A stretch of 64,000 nt of DNA from Jaminaea rosea. Lineage: Eukaryota > Basidiomycota > Exobasidiomycetes > Microstromatales. Each line of letters opens with the position of its first letter. Positions within the stretch are counted from its first letter, which is position 1. Location of the stretch: contig NW_020289984.1 in NCBI RefSeq assembly GCF_003144245.1, positions 372,001 through 436,000 of the forward strand, given 5' to 3'. The notes under the pieces are model-generated. The model was not told the origin of the DNA. It made no database searches and was given only the letters and a program-made list of their open reading frames with translations. Below, one piece after another: positions 32,071 to 42,730 of the stretch. A program made the position numbers and the translations under genes.

Positions 32071-32669
32071 CTAGTAGCGATACTGGTACCAGACCTCAAC
32101 GTCGGCAGGAGCTTCTTCCTTTGTAAAGGTGACCGGCCAGCTACCTGTCAACGAGCATGGGTGATGAGGTATCGCATCAGTCGAAGCGGGGGTCGCGCCA
32201 CCGTATACGTACACTCATCGGTCGATCTGTGATAGTAGCAATCCCCGGCCGTGCTGTTGCCTAGACAAAACGCCCACGTCGGGCTATAGCATCGACCAAA
32301 GCGCGTGGATCCTACATGGGTACCAGAGAGCGATTTGGAAGGGCATTAGACTCGCAAGGCTGATGTCGTCTCCACAGCGACACCCGACTCACCCCAGCTG
32401 TCCCCAGCACACGGCGCCCCTACATCTAATCGCTCCTTCTTCCAATAGCCCCAGGCAGCAACTTGAACACCATATGCGCCGGTGCCATGGCCGTCGCATC
32501 TGTAGGTCGCATACCCCCCCTTCTGCTCCACCTTGACCGCCCTACAGAAGAGGGCAAAGTCGTAGGCAAAAGGGACTCGATTGCCAATCTTCCAGTTGCA
32601 AACGATATCTGGGCTCGCGAGGGATCGGGCGATGAGGTCAGAGAGGGAGAGAAGTAGCAAATAGAGCAT
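32071..32669 (-). CDS. small secreted cysteine-rich protein, array member 1
   Basis: Three exons on the complement: 32669-32393, 32311-32213 and 32144-32071, giving 149 aa in phase. A signal peptide (MLYLLLLSLSDLIARSLASP) precedes DIVCNWKIGN. Module 1 has C-x-W, FALFCRAV, and a YRCDGHGTG block ending WGYWKKERLDVG. Module 2 reads APCAGDSWG, CYSPTWAFCLGN, GDCYYHRSTDEC. Module 3 reads SWPVTFTKEEAP and VEVWYQYRY. There are eight cysteines in the mature part. The intron arrangement differs from all other members: the intron after module 1 is absent and a different one splits module 2 at SW-G. It is closest to member 2, also on the minus strand, and lacks the N-glycosylation sequon of module 3 found in members 2-8. 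Function is unknown; extracellular action is inferred from the signal peptide. Confidence 0.78.
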
Positions 32670-33139
32670 CCTGAGCAGCTGAGGGGAGGTCGCGATCGGA
32701 CGAGAAGCATCACATCGCAGGGATCCACGGGACCAGTTGCCCAGCGCTGGCATCGGGCTTGCGATCTGCGGCACATTCTCGTGGCCTTGTGGCCCAGCTC
32801 TTCCATCTTTGCTCTCCAGCAACTGAACACACGTTGTCGAGAAGCTCTCATGAGTCTTGTTGCAGCGATGTGCAAGCAATCCGGTAAGATTGAGCCGGCA
32901 CAGGAGGCGGGCAGTAAGCAAGGTGATGCCACACTTCGCATGCGCTTCTCGATTATTGTATCAGCATCGACGCTCCAGCACGTTCGCACAGCTCAACATA
33001 TCAAAATGAGGTAGGCTTTCATCATGTTTCGTCACATGCTTGTATCTGCGGCACCACGAGTGCACCGTATCCCAGGCCGCCCGCGCTGGGCTAATTTTCC
33101 TGCGCGCTCATCCTACCAAAGGCCACGCAGCCTACCGTA

Positions 33140-33766
33140 TCAGCGGTATGCATACCACACTTCCACATAACCCGGAGCCTGCTCTGTGGAAAAATTGGTC
33201 GGCCACTCGCCTGGCACGAGGAGGACCAGAGGGATTTCCTGTGTCAGTATCGGCTTCGATCGCCGCCGCTGCCCGCGCTCTCTACGCACAATCATCGATA
33301 GATGCATGGTAGAAACAATTGCCGTCCGTGCTGTTGCCCAAGCAAAGCGCCCAATATTTCGAGTAACACTTGTGGAACCTCGTTTCTCCCCAAGTCTGCC
33401 CAGTGCATGGCGCCTCTGAAGGAGTGACAGCAAGGCGAGAACGTCAGTAGCTCGTCGAGGCGGCACTCTCAGGCCCTCCTCAATCTACATCGCTGTCTAC
33501 GCACCGACGAGGAGTTTGTCCTTGTGCATGAAGCTCCAGGAGGCGACGCGAGTGTCATACTCGCCCGTACCGTGGCCGTCGCAGATGTAGGTGGCGAAGC
33601 CCCCCTTCTCGTCCTGTCGCACGGCCCTACAGAAGAGTGCGAAGTCGTAATTGAAGGGAGTTTTGTCGCCGATTTTCCACGTGCAGGTGAACTGTGCTTG
33701 TGCACTCGTCAGGAGGAGAGGGATGAAGGCAGTGAAGAGGGGGAAGATTGGCGTGAAGATGTGCAT
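33140..33766 (-). CDS. small secreted cysteine-rich protein, array member 2
   Basis: Three exons on the complement: 33766-33505, 33415-33290 and 33210-33140, giving 152 aa in phase. Signal peptide MHIFTPIFPLFTAFIPLLLTS, ending near AQAQ. Module 1: FTCTWKIGDKTPFNYDFALF, then C, and YICDGHGTGEYD, ending MHKDKLLV. Module 2: APCTGQTWGE, KCYSKYWALCLGNSTDGNC, then FYHASIDDC. Module 3: EWPTNFSTEQAPGYVEVWYA. Eight mature cysteines. The second intron is phase 1 and splits the last Cys codon of module 2 (T|GC), as in every member. An N-F-S sequon is present in module 3. It is divergent from member 3 across about 400 bases, so this pair is the head-to-head edge of the array. Product unknown. Confidence 0.82.
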
Positions 33767-34169
33767 GCCGGGCGATCAAAGTGGTGGTTGGATATGGAGG
33801 TCTAGAGCAGGTAAAGGGCTGCTATAAGTTCTTTTGACCGATTGATTATCGGATGCACTGTGTCATGTGCACAGCGTCAGCTTCAGACTGTCAGACTAGG
33901 GCGCCTTTACCACGCCTCGTGACCTGAGGAGCAGGCTCATACCCCTCTCCCTCTGTCGTCGCAAGAACTCCATGGCAAATCCAACCGCGCTGTGGCCGGC
34001 GGTGAGTCTGCTTGATGAGCAGGCAAAGTCGCGAGTGCCCTCAAAGAGATGTTGGGGGACAATGGTGCCGACCGGAACGCTGAGATGACAAGTCCGCCTG
34101 ACCTCGTTGACACGTCCTACATTCCATCTCTCGTGGTCAACCTCGCCTTTCCCTTTTGATCTGGTCACA

Positions 34170-34832
34170 ATGCTTGTAAGCCCAGTCCTTGCCGTACTTC
34201 TCAGACTCGCTTTCGTGGCCGGCGAACATGCGACCTGCTCGCCCCAGCCATCCAACAGGCCCCCGTGGTACAGCTCATACATCATCTGGTGCAACGCAGA
34301 CCGCGTCGGAGTTGGGAAAGATCAAGCAGAGTACCGCTGCAACGAGAACAAGGACACATTGATCGCTGATTTTGGCAAGCTGAGGCCAGGTGTCCTCGAG
34401 TGGGGTGCGACTTTGGCCGGATCGGCCAACCCTCTCCCACTGTCTGCCGCTGACGTGTCGCTACTTCACTCTCGTGCGTGCGCTGCGTGCGTTCACCAGG
34501 AACTCCTTGCGGCCAAGGCGGGTATGCTACAATTCAGGGGAAATGCCGGTCGCGCTCCTGGATTCTTTGCTTGGAAGACTCATGCGATATGGCTTGTCGC
34601 TATATGCGCTCAGACGATGACTGTTCGTCCTCGCCCGAGAAGAGCTTTTCGCTGTTCCAGATTGAAGTTTGACCCTTCTACTGCTTCTCGCCTAGGCGAA
34701 TGGCCCGAAAACTTCAACATGTCAAGCGTCCCCAATAGCGTTACACTTTGGATGCATAATTACTGGTACGATCGGCGCTTTGGGATGATGGGAGAGGACC
34801 CTGTGACGAAGAGCTCTGGAAGTTCTGATTAG
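34170..34832 (+). CDS. small secreted cysteine-rich protein, array member 3
   Basis: Exons 34170-34404, 34500-34622 and 34696-34832 join to 164 aa. Signal peptide MLVSPVLAVLLRLAFVAG. Module 1: HATCSPQPSNRPPWYSSY, IWCNADR, KDQAEYRCNE, then ADFGKLRPGVLEWG. Module 2: TPCGQGGYATIQGKC, SWILCLEDSCDMAC, MRSDDDC. Module 3: EWPENFNMSSVPNSVTLWMH. It carries nine cysteines and the N-M-S sequon. The C-terminus runs about 20 residues past the usual end (YDRRFGMMGEDPVTKSSGSS), longer than any sibling. The C-x-W motif has become C-x-P. Donors are GTGCGA and GTTCGT, weaker than those of the siblings, but both junctions keep phase and the conserved blocks. Confidence 0.78.
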   Translation: MLVSPVLAVLLRLAFVAGEHATCSPQPSNRPPWYSSYIIWCNADRVGVGKDQAEYRCNENKDTLIADFGKLRPGVLEWGATLAGSANPLPLSAADVSLLHSRACAACVHQELLAAKAGMLQFRGNAGRAPGFFAWKTHAIWLVAICAQTMTVRPRPRRAFRCSRLKFDPSTASRLGEWPENFNMSSVPNSVTLWMHNYWYDRRFGMMGEDPVTKSSGSSD

Positions 34833-35075
34833 CTTTGTGGGCTCGAGACTCGAATTTCGATTGCTCCCTGCCTGACAGTGGTCGTTCATCGCGGCAGAGT
34901 GATACCGCTGGGCATGACCCCTTTGACGCGATTGGAGGCAATAGCAATGTTACACGAAACTCTCCATTCGCCGTCCCTCCCATTGCTGCAGCTCTTCTCT
35001 TGCCAGCGCTCCAGCTGATCTTGCTTCCAGACCACCACAAGTCCACCTGCGCACAGCCCATTCATAAGGCACAGC

Positions 35076-35781
35076 ATGCTCACCTCTCTCTTGCCTTTTC
35101 TTCTCTACTGCCTGACTTTGGAAGGCGCTCGTGCCAACCACTCCACGTGCTCCAGGGGCCCTTTGGCCAGGGCTCCGTGGTACGATGACTATCGGCTCTG
35201 GTGTGAGGCAGGACGCGTCGACACTGCGGCGGACCAGGCAGAGTATCGATGCAACGACCAGAAAGACGTGGTGATTGCCGACTTTGGCAAACTGAGGCCA
35301 GGCGTTCTTGAGTGGGGTAAGTCTGCCGCAGTCTCGAGAGACAGCGACGCACAACGACTGTCACCACTGACGGGCCTTTCTTCCCCATATTTTCGGCCGC
35401 TTCAGGCACGCCTTGTGGGTAAGTACGGTACCCTGTAGTTTCAAGCGACAACCCACGCACGAAAGCGTGTGCCGCTGACGGATGCCCGCAACCCCGATCT
35501 CCTGGCTCAGGCGCAACGGTTATGGATTCGATTACAAAGGAGTTTGCTGGTCACGATCGTGGGTCTTGTGCCTGGGTGATACCTGTAACCTGGCCTGTTA
35601 CTACTTGGATCCTGAAGACGATTGTAGGTAGCAGGATGCTCCTTATCTGCTCTGTTCTGCGCTGATCCATCTGCCTTACCTTGATTGCTCAGGCGAGTGG
35701 CCAAAACATTTCAACTTGTCGACTGCTCCGAAGAGCGTTGAGCTTTGGTACTATCGCTGGCGTCGCAGCTGGGGACAGTGA
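35076..35781 (+). CDS. small secreted cysteine-rich protein, array member 4 (with 13-nt micro-exon)
   Basis: Four exons: 35076-35316, 35406-35418, 35511-35623 and 35693-35781, giving 151 aa. Signal peptide MLTSLLPFLLYCLTLEGARA. Module 1: NHSTCSRGPLARAPWYDDY, LWCEAGR, DQAEYRCND, ADFGKLRPGVLEWG. A 13-nt exon encodes only TPCG; its 13 nt plus the 113-nt next exon equals the 126-nt single exon of several siblings, which supports it. Module 2 continues RNGYGFDYKGVCWSRSWVLC, LGDTCNLAC, EDDC. Module 3: EWPKHFNLSTAPKSVELWYY. Nine cysteines and an N-L-S sequon. Donors are GTAAGT, GTAAGT and GTAGGT, all strong. Confidence 0.8.
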
Positions 35782-36020
35782 GGCTGTCGCGACGCCGTCG
35801 CCGTCCCTCCCAGCGGCATTTACACTCTTTCAGCTCTACGTCAATGTCCACTTTGGTTCAATGCTTGCCGTTGTGGTTCATCGCAGCAAAGCTTGTAACA
35901 GCACGTGCGCTGTCTTTGTGGCCTAGTCGTGATCCTTGTGGCAAAGGACGACCGTTGACGCAGTGGACCTCTGCCCGACCCTTCGTACCGTACCACTCGA
36001 TCCACACACACCTCTCATCG

Positions 36021-36612
36021 ATGCCCACGATCTTCGCCGTCGTCCTCTTGATCCTCCCTAGTCTTGTCCATGTCAGGGCACACCACGCTGTTTGCTCGTA
36101 CCGCCCCTTTACGAGACCCCCATTCTATCAGCATTTCTACCTCTGGTGTGTAGCAGACCGCCATGACATCGGTCACGATCAAGCAGAATATCACTGCAAC
36201 GACAAGAAGAAGAGTGATCTGCTCATTGCCGACTATGGCAAGCTAAGACCGGGGATTCTAGAATGGGGTTAGTCTTGCAGGACAGAAGCACACTCTCTGC
36301 GCTGACTGTTGCTTCCTGCTCCACCGTCGTCCGCAAGCCTCTCCCTGTGCAAAGGATGGCTGGGCTCGCTACTTTGGTGGCAAGTGTATGACAAACTGGT
36401 GGCAGCTATGTCTGGGAGACACGTGCAATGGCGCTTGCTTTACGATGAATGCCTACGACGACTGCTCGTGTCTCGATGGCTTTGATGTCCTCCGGACCGC
36501 GCGTTGACGATACCATTCTCTCTTTCTTCGATGCACAGGCGAATGGCCATCCCCCTTCAATAGCTCCACTGCTCCCCAGCGGGTCGAGCTCTGGTATTTT
36601 GGTCCGTCCTGA
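36021..36612 (+). CDS. small secreted cysteine-rich protein, array member 5 (apparent GC-AG intron)
   Basis: Exons 36021-36267, 36338-36463 and 36539-36612 join to 148 aa. Signal peptide MPTIFAVVLLILPSLVHVRA. Module 1: HHAVCSYRPFTRPPFYQHF, LWCVADR, DQAEYHCND, ADYGKLRPGILEWA. Module 2: SPCAKDGWARYFGGKC, WWQLCLGDTCNGAC, AYDDC. Module 3: EWPSPFNSSTAPQRVELWYF. Nine cysteines, with an N-S-S sequon. At the place where all siblings have T|GT, this copy reads GACT|GCTCGT, so the second intron would need a GC donor; no GT donor nearby keeps the frame and the EWP module. If that intron is not spliced the protein ends early, 14 residues after DDC. Confidence 0.74.
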
Positions 36613-36858
36613 AGACCTCTGCCGGCGCAATATTGGCGCCCGCGACCCTGCGGCCAGATGTACTCGCTCCGCCCACAAAGTCGGTCAGCCCCCATCTTGA
36701 GCATCGTCAGCTCTTTGCATACTGTATATCCGCGTGTGAGAACTTGTGAGCTGGCTGCCGATTGCACTTTTATCAAGACTCTCAGCGTGTGATTCGTCAA
36801 CTCCAAGCAAGCCTTCGTTTCCTCCACCCGCCACGCGCACTAATCACCACCCCTCGGC

Positions 36859-37456
36859 ATGCTCTTGTGCACGCTCCTCACCATCTTTTCCGCCATCTGC
36901 TCTGCCTATGCAAAGCATGTCACTTGCTCCTGGCGACCTTTCACGAAGCCTCCTTGGTACTCCTCTTTCTTCTTGTACTGCATCGCCGACCTACACGACA
37001 TTGGCTCAGGCCAGGCAGAGTACCACTGCAACGACGGCACTTATCTGAAGATCGCTGACTTTGGCAAGCTCAGGCCGGGCGTTCTTGAATGGGGTAGGTG
37101 TGGATCAGCAGCAGTGGCATAGAAGCATCCCGTACTAAATTCCCTTTCTCCACCGTGTCCTGTGCAGGAACGCCTTGCGGAGGTGGTGGCTGGGCATTTG
37201 GAGGCAAGGGAGGCGTGTGCATTGCTGACATATGGGGGCTCTGCCTAGGAGACACGTGTAATGGCTCGTGCTTCTACATGAAGTCCTTCGACGATTGTGA
37301 GGCTCTACGAACGACTTTGCCCTGTACGATCAGATGCTAACCTCTGTCCATCTTCACGGCGTTCACACTTCCACAGGCGAGTGGCCAGCTCTGTTCAACA
37401 TCTCAAGCGCCCCAAAGAGCGTAGAGCTCTGGTACTACAATGGCTGGGGCTTCTGA
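36859..37456 (+). CDS. small secreted cysteine-rich protein, array member 6
   Basis: Exons 36859-37093, 37168-37296 and 37377-37456 join to 147 aa. Signal peptide MLLCTLLTIFSAICSAYA. Module 1: KHVTCSWRPFTKPPWYSSFF, LYCIADL, GQAEYHCND, ADFGKLRPGVLEWG. Module 2: TPCGGGGWAFGGKGGVC, WGLCLGDTCNGSC, SFDDC. Module 3: EWPALFNISSAPKSVELWYY. Nine cysteines and an N-I-S sequon. Introns are 74 and 80 nt with GTAGGT and GTGAGG donors. This copy sits closest to the family consensus and is a good reference member. Confidence 0.85.
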
Positions 37457-37901
37457 CGACCTCAGCGGTCGAGGGGAGGGTCATGCCCTCGATCAGAGCA
37501 ATTGGCTGAAACACGTAGCCGTTGTCGGCTCTCGAATAAATATGCTCTTACCTCTTGACGCAACCTCGGCGCCTTTTCTCGCAATGCCGGCACGAGACTG
37601 CCCGCTTGAATTCCGCAGCTGGCCCGAAAGAGATCAGATACTCTACCGCGCTCTGCGCCAGTGCCGGCCTGACAGTTCCTTTGGCGAGTTTAGACGCCCC
37701 GAGGGTGAAGGGTTGATCCACCGCATTACCTCCGGTGCTGACCAAACGATGGTTGCTCTCTTTGCTTTGACCAAAGGAGGAGGGTCACGGCTACAGTGAT
37801 CTTGATCGGAGAGGTGTGCAATTCGCTTTCTGTCTTCTTGACGAAGATTGTCAACCTCACACCACGCACCTTTGCTCCACTGAGCGTCATTGCGCCTCAC
37901 C

Positions 37902-38562
37902 ATGCTCGCGTCGACCCTTTTCGTCCTCCTTACTGTGCCTTTTGTCGGCGCTACGCACCACTCTTGCAGCTGGAAACCATACACTCGCCCGCCTCCCTTC
38001 AACGGCTACATGCTGCGATGCGAGGCGCAGCGCTTGGACACCGCCGGCACAGAGCAAGCTCAGTATCATTGCCACAACGCCGGAGGCGTCATGATTGCCG
38101 ACTTCGGGAAGCTCAGGCCAGGAATTTTGGAGTGGGGTGCGTTCAGGAGGCGAACTCTGAATGCTAGCATCGAGCTGACAACCTTCTCCTGACCGCTTAT
38201 CACGGGGCCTCTTCTAGGGACACCCTGCGGGTGGGTGACTGAGACTCCACTAGCTTTGCCCTCATCGCGTTGCTGACCTGCGGTTTTGCTGACCCTACCG
38301 CAGGGGCGGGGGATATGGCAAAAACGTCAGGGGAGATTGCCTAGCTGATCTTTGGGCGCTTTGCCTTGAGGACACGTGCAGCAACAATTGTTACTACATG
38401 CATGATGAAGATGATTGTGCCTCATTGAGCTTTGGATTCATCACATGAGAAGGAAGCTGATCGACCCCTCCCCATTACGCCCGACGCGCAATAGGCGAGT
38501 GGCCAACCCCCTTCAATCTGTCCAACGCGCCCAAGAAGGTTGAGCTGTGGAGCAACTATTGA
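37902..38562 (+). CDS. small secreted cysteine-rich protein, array member 7 (with 13-nt micro-exon)
   Basis: Four exons: 37902-38136, 38218-38230, 38304-38416 and 38495-38562, giving 142 aa, the shortest member. Signal peptide MLASTLFVLLTVPFVGA. Module 1: THHSCSWKPYTRPPPFNGY, LRCEAQR, EQAQYHCHN, ADFGKLRPGILEWG. The micro-exon encodes TPCG. Module 2 then reads GGGYGKNVRGDC, LWALCLEDTCSNNC, DEDDC. Module 3: EWPTPFNLSNAPKKVELWSN. Nine cysteines and an N-L-S sequon. The start is the ATG at 37902; the frame is open a little further upstream without an ATG. Confidence 0.8.
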
Positions 38563-39006
38563 TTGTGCAAGGGCTTATGTGCTGCACAAGGGCACGCTGC
38601 TTGCCTTGGTCACGACCTCGCCAAGAGGTGTACTTCTCCTATCATACTCAAGTCAACAATCTCACCAATCGATCACGTGCGCGCCTGCGACCTCAACCAG
38701 TGTGCACGAGTGAGTCTGACCGCAAAAGCAGGCGATAAGAGGGAAGGTTAGGCCGACCAGATGATACGAGCGCCCACACGCGATTCGGATTGCCGTGACA
38801 GACAACGTGCTGGACCTTGCATTGTTGCGGCAGACAGGCTCCTCGCACCATCAGCTCCATTGCCAGCAAGAAGGAGTGTATGGCCGGCTTACGCTACCGA
38901 CAGCTGACGTCTGCCCTGCCTGACCTAGTGCAAGCCTTTAAGAAGCTTGCTGTCTGTCTCATTCCTCGCGTCCACTCACTTCTCTCGCTCGAGCTCAGCC
39001 AGCACC

Positions 39007-39662
39007 ATGCTTTCTCTGTTGCTTGCCCTTGTCATCCACTCGCTCACCCTACCGCACTCCGCTTCGGCTGCTCATTCCATATGCTCATGGCGTCCATACA
39101 CGCGATCCCCAGCCTACTCCTCGCTGTACCTGTGGTGCTCTGCTGAGCTCACGATTACGGAGGAAGGGCGAGGGGACTACAGATGCAAGGTGAACACCGG
39201 CATCAAGATTGCAGACTTTGGTGGTCTGAGGCAAGGGGTATTGGAATGGGGTGAGGAAAGGTCAATGTGGGGGACCGTAGTGCCGTGCCAGGAGCTGACC
39301 TTCTGCCGTCCTTCTGCTGGTCGCGCCGAGTAGGGACACCTTGTGGGTGAGTGCAGATCTGCGTGGCAAATTGCAGTGCAAGACGCTGACCTTCCCTCGT
39401 CGCGAAGTCACGGAGGCTACGGGCGCGACTATCACTCGATCTGTGTTTCGGAATGGTGGGCGCTCTGCCTGGGAGACTCTTGCAAAGGCGAATGCTTCTA
39501 CATGCACGATGATGACGATTGTAAGCATTGCTGGCGGCGCCGGAGCATGCGATTGAAGCTGACGCATCGGCCTCCTGTGCTGCGGCAGGCGAGTGGCCAA
39601 CGCTCTTCAACACGTCGAGTCTACCTCAGACCGTTGAGCTGTGGGCCTATTACGAGCATTGA
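39007..39662 (+). CDS. small secreted cysteine-rich protein, array member 8 (with 13-nt micro-exon)
   Basis: Four exons: 39007-39250, 39334-39346, 39408-39520 and 39589-39662, giving 147 aa. Signal peptide MLSLLLALVIHSLTLPHSAS. Module 1: AHSICSWRPYTRSPAYSSLY, LWCSAEL, RGDYRCKV, ADFGGLRQGVLEWG. The micro-exon encodes TPCG. Module 2 then reads HGGYGRDYHSIC, WWALCLGDSCKGEC, DDDDC. Module 3: EWPTLFNTSSLPQTVELWAY. Nine cysteines and an N-T-S sequon. The acceptor before module 2 is GCGAAG rather than CAG/TAG. I chose the ATG at 39007, which starts a clean signal peptide; an in-frame codon 60 bases upstream adds a polar stretch. Confidence 0.8.
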
Positions 39663-40959
39663 GGGAGGAAGGGCTGTGCATTGGGGTGGATCAAGTCGAT
39701 CGTCTTGTCGAATGTTATCTCCATCACTCAGTCTCCTGCGTTACTTCCCATGCGTGGCTTGAGCACAGGCAGCTGACTGGCGCTGATTCGTTTCACCGAA
39801 GATTCCTGACTCATGCGCTGGACCCCTCGGCGAGGGCGAGAGGGACTTAAGTCAGTCCAACACTTAAAACATCGCACCCATGATAGTAGGGGTTTTGATC
39901 TTTGCAGCACGGCAGTGCAGGCAGACCAACGCTCAAATTGAGTCGCGCTCTCGCATGTTGACCGCAAGCTAGAGAGACAAGATGCTCAAAGCAGGAGGAA
40001 ATTCCAGTACTCATAGAGTGAGACTCATTAGCTTAAGAGCAGTTGGTTGCAACACTCGCATTCGAGGATAATATCGACCCGCAGGGGACGTTGTTGGAGT
40101 GGTAGTAGTCGGCGTGAAGATCAGTCTGATCTCTTCTTCGCCTGCTTCGCCGTCGTACGAGTCCGAACCGCCCAGGCAGCGGCTGCACGTTCTGCCATGA
40201 TCGCCCGCAAGCTCTTGTTGGATTCGACAAGAAGCGAATCGTCTGCATGGTCACCGCAGAGCGCCGGGCCGAGCTCATCATCGCGCCCCCTTGCTTTGCG
40301 CAGGCGGCCAACAGCACCGGGGCGAACTCGTCATCACGCCACACTTCCTCAGTCCGGACCATGTCCCTTCTCGATCAGCTCGATCAGCTCGTTGACGCAC
40401 TCGTCGAAGAGACTGCCTCGCCCAAACACAACGTCCTGTCAACATCGTCGACGAGCACTCATGGGGCGACCAATATCAAGACCTCCACCCCCTTCGTCAT
40501 TTCCTTCTGTCTTCATCCGTAAGAGGCACGAGCTCGTAGCCGGCATACACGCCTCCTGACTCCCTCTCATCGTCATCTCGCCTATTTGTCGATGCTGGAG
40601 TCTTTGCGATATCATTGTCAGTGCTTGAGTTCTGCCTCTCCCATGTTGTCTCACCATCGACGTGGAGGCGCTCGATCGCTCAATCACGACTCCTCGCTCA
40701 TCACGCCTGTCCGCATCGAAGAGACAAAAAGAGCACACGCCACCAAAGACTGAAGGGTACTCGACCGAGGGAGAAGGGCTCCTTGATGGTCGACGAGTCG
40801 AGCCGGGATCAGCCGCAGGGGTGATGAAGGTGAAGCAATGAGTTATTGTATGTGGTAAGAAAGCAAGACATGAGAGACAACAGGTGAGGAGGCGTAAACA
40901 AGGGCAGGACGGAACGGATCTGGCCAGACACGACGTTGGGGGGCCGAGCCTGCCGAGTC
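39663..40959. other. 1.3-kb gap within the array
   Basis: No paralogue motif (EWP, ADFG, TPCG) found here on either strand. A 54-codon frame at 40361-40522 (MSLLDQLDQLVDALVEETAS...) is followed by a GTAAGA donor-like word at 40519, but I could not find a convincing next exon. Confidence 0.45.
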
Positions 40960-42480
40960 CTACATTGCACGGACTGCCGCACGCGCTGCCGTCGCCGCCC
41001 GTACACCTTCAATGTACTCGGCATTGACCGAGTCATCGGTGTAACGAGGTAGGCAGATGAGATCAAAAAGAGTATGAATCGCAAAGGAAAGAGGACTCTG
41101 ACTCCGAGACAACAGATGTGGACGACGCGGAGCGCGTGCCACGTGACAATCGGGGTAGCCATTGCGGAACCTATCTAGTGGGCCGAAGAGCAGATGCAGG
41201 TTGTTGGTATCATACCCCAGGCGCGGCTCGATGCGACTGACGTCCGCCAGACCGAGTGGCAGCACCAGCCCAGTCGAGTCCAGGTATTCGTCCCCGCCCT
41301 TGCATCGGCGCAGCAGCAGCTTGTAGAAGGCGATGGCCTTGGCACTGCCCCCGATCTGGCTGCGGCGAGGCGCTCCTGACGTTTGTAGCGCATGGGCCCC
41401 GCGATTGGTAAACAGAGGAAGGTACTGTACGAGGGCAAGCGGGTAAGGTGACGATTTTGCGTCAGCATATCAGTGGTAGAGTAGAGGGCTGGTAAGTGTG
41501 AGCTCACACTGGTTGGAAGTTCTCCTGCAGCGTCGGCGCGACGCGAGGAGAGACATCAGGAGTGCCCAGCAAGCCGCGGTGGTCCACCGTCGTTGTAGCC
41601 TCGCTGGCGATGCGCTCAATCATGGTGGGCATTTGAGCGTTGCCTACGGACCGCCTGAGTGCTGCGCACGTCTTGCAGGACTGGACCAAGTTGGCTCGAG
41701 TGTGCTCAAGATCCAAGTCGATCCGAGACAGCGACCAGTTGAATGGGAAGTTTCCCTTGCTCAGTCGTCCCTCCGCCTTGCGCTTCTGCCTGCCATGGTC
41801 GGTCAGGGCGATGAAGGTCAGGTCGTTGCCGCAGTCCTTGCAGGTGTGGGCCTCGTCGCGAAGCAGGTATTGGTGCTCCGCCCAGATCTCCGAAAGCCGG
41901 CGCTCGTACTGTGCGCTGTGAAGCGCGTGACCCTCGGTGCGGACAGCAGCCCCGCATCTGCCCTTGACGAAGCACTCCCTCGACAGAGTCTCGGACAAGG
42001 TGCCCCGCGTAAGCCCTTTGCAGTGCTGCGTTCGGCTGGACTCTCCGAGGCCTTGCGCGCTGTTGCCGAAGAGCTTTGCCGCCTTGATGACCTTGTCTTC
42101 TGGTGAGTTGGCCCACTTGGCGATCGCCTTGACGCGCACCTCCTGCTTTTGGTCGTGCAGCTGACTCCAAGTGGGGCGCTGCGCATCGCCCTCGAGGATC
42201 GCTTCGAGCAGGTGCGTCATGTGCGTCGAGACGTAGCTTGCCCTCATGGCTGCCTTGCCCCAACGGCGAATGCCCTGCCTGATCGCAGGCAGAAAAGATG
42301 CGGTCCGCTCGAATGCTGCGCTGTCCTTGGCCGATCGCCCGGGAGTGTACGCGAGTGGCGGGAGCAGCTCGTATGGCGACTCGAAGACGTAGCCTTGCTT
42401 GCGGCGAATGGCACGACCAACGTCCTCTGAGACGCCCAGACCGTGGGGTGCACGCCGTCCTTGCTGTGTACCTTGAGGAA
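40960..42480 (-). CDS. HNH/treble-clef-like protein, 3' part of a possibly decayed locus
   Basis: Two exons on the complement, 42480-41510 and 41424-40960, join in phase 0 across an 85-nt intron (ENFQP to YLPLFTNRG). The first exon has HTCKDCGNDLTFIA, about 40 residues later SLSRIDLDLEHTRANLVQSC, then KTC. This pattern (C-x2-C, R-I-D, H, N, C-x2-C) resembles HNH and other treble-clef nucleases. The second exon repeats the theme without the cysteines: YLDSTGLVLPLGLADVSRIE, then GYDTNNLHLLFGPLDRFRNG. The middle is basic and helical. Function and whether it still cuts DNA are unknown. The upstream limit is uncertain: an acceptor CAG at 42481 fits a preceding exon ending at 42551, but its frame disagrees with this one. 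It may be one gene with the Ser-rich frame upstream. Confidence 0.5.
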
Positions 42481-42730
42481 CTGCAAGGCGAGCACGGTGA
42501 GAAGACGAGTGGTCAGGAGAGATAAGCAAATCACGATCGCACCTACTCACGGCTTCCAGCACGACGGACGGCCTCCTCTACAGCGTGATCAGCTTCTGCA
42601 TCAGGAGATCCTCGTTGGTCTGCGGATCCTTGAGCCCGGCCATGTACGCCATGTTGCAGATCGCAGCACATGGTCGCCAAACGGTGTGGACCTTGCTAGC
42701 CCCGGTGTAGAAGCCCGTAAACCTCGATCT

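Noticed and set aside
37440-37799. 120-codon frame after array member 6
   Set aside because: Begins inside the last exon of member 6 in another frame and shows none of the family motifs.
40361-40522. 54-codon frame MSLLDQLDQLVDALVEETAS followed by a GTAAGA word
   Set aside because: Could be a first exon, but no acceptor and following exon with protein-like sequence could be found before the next gene.
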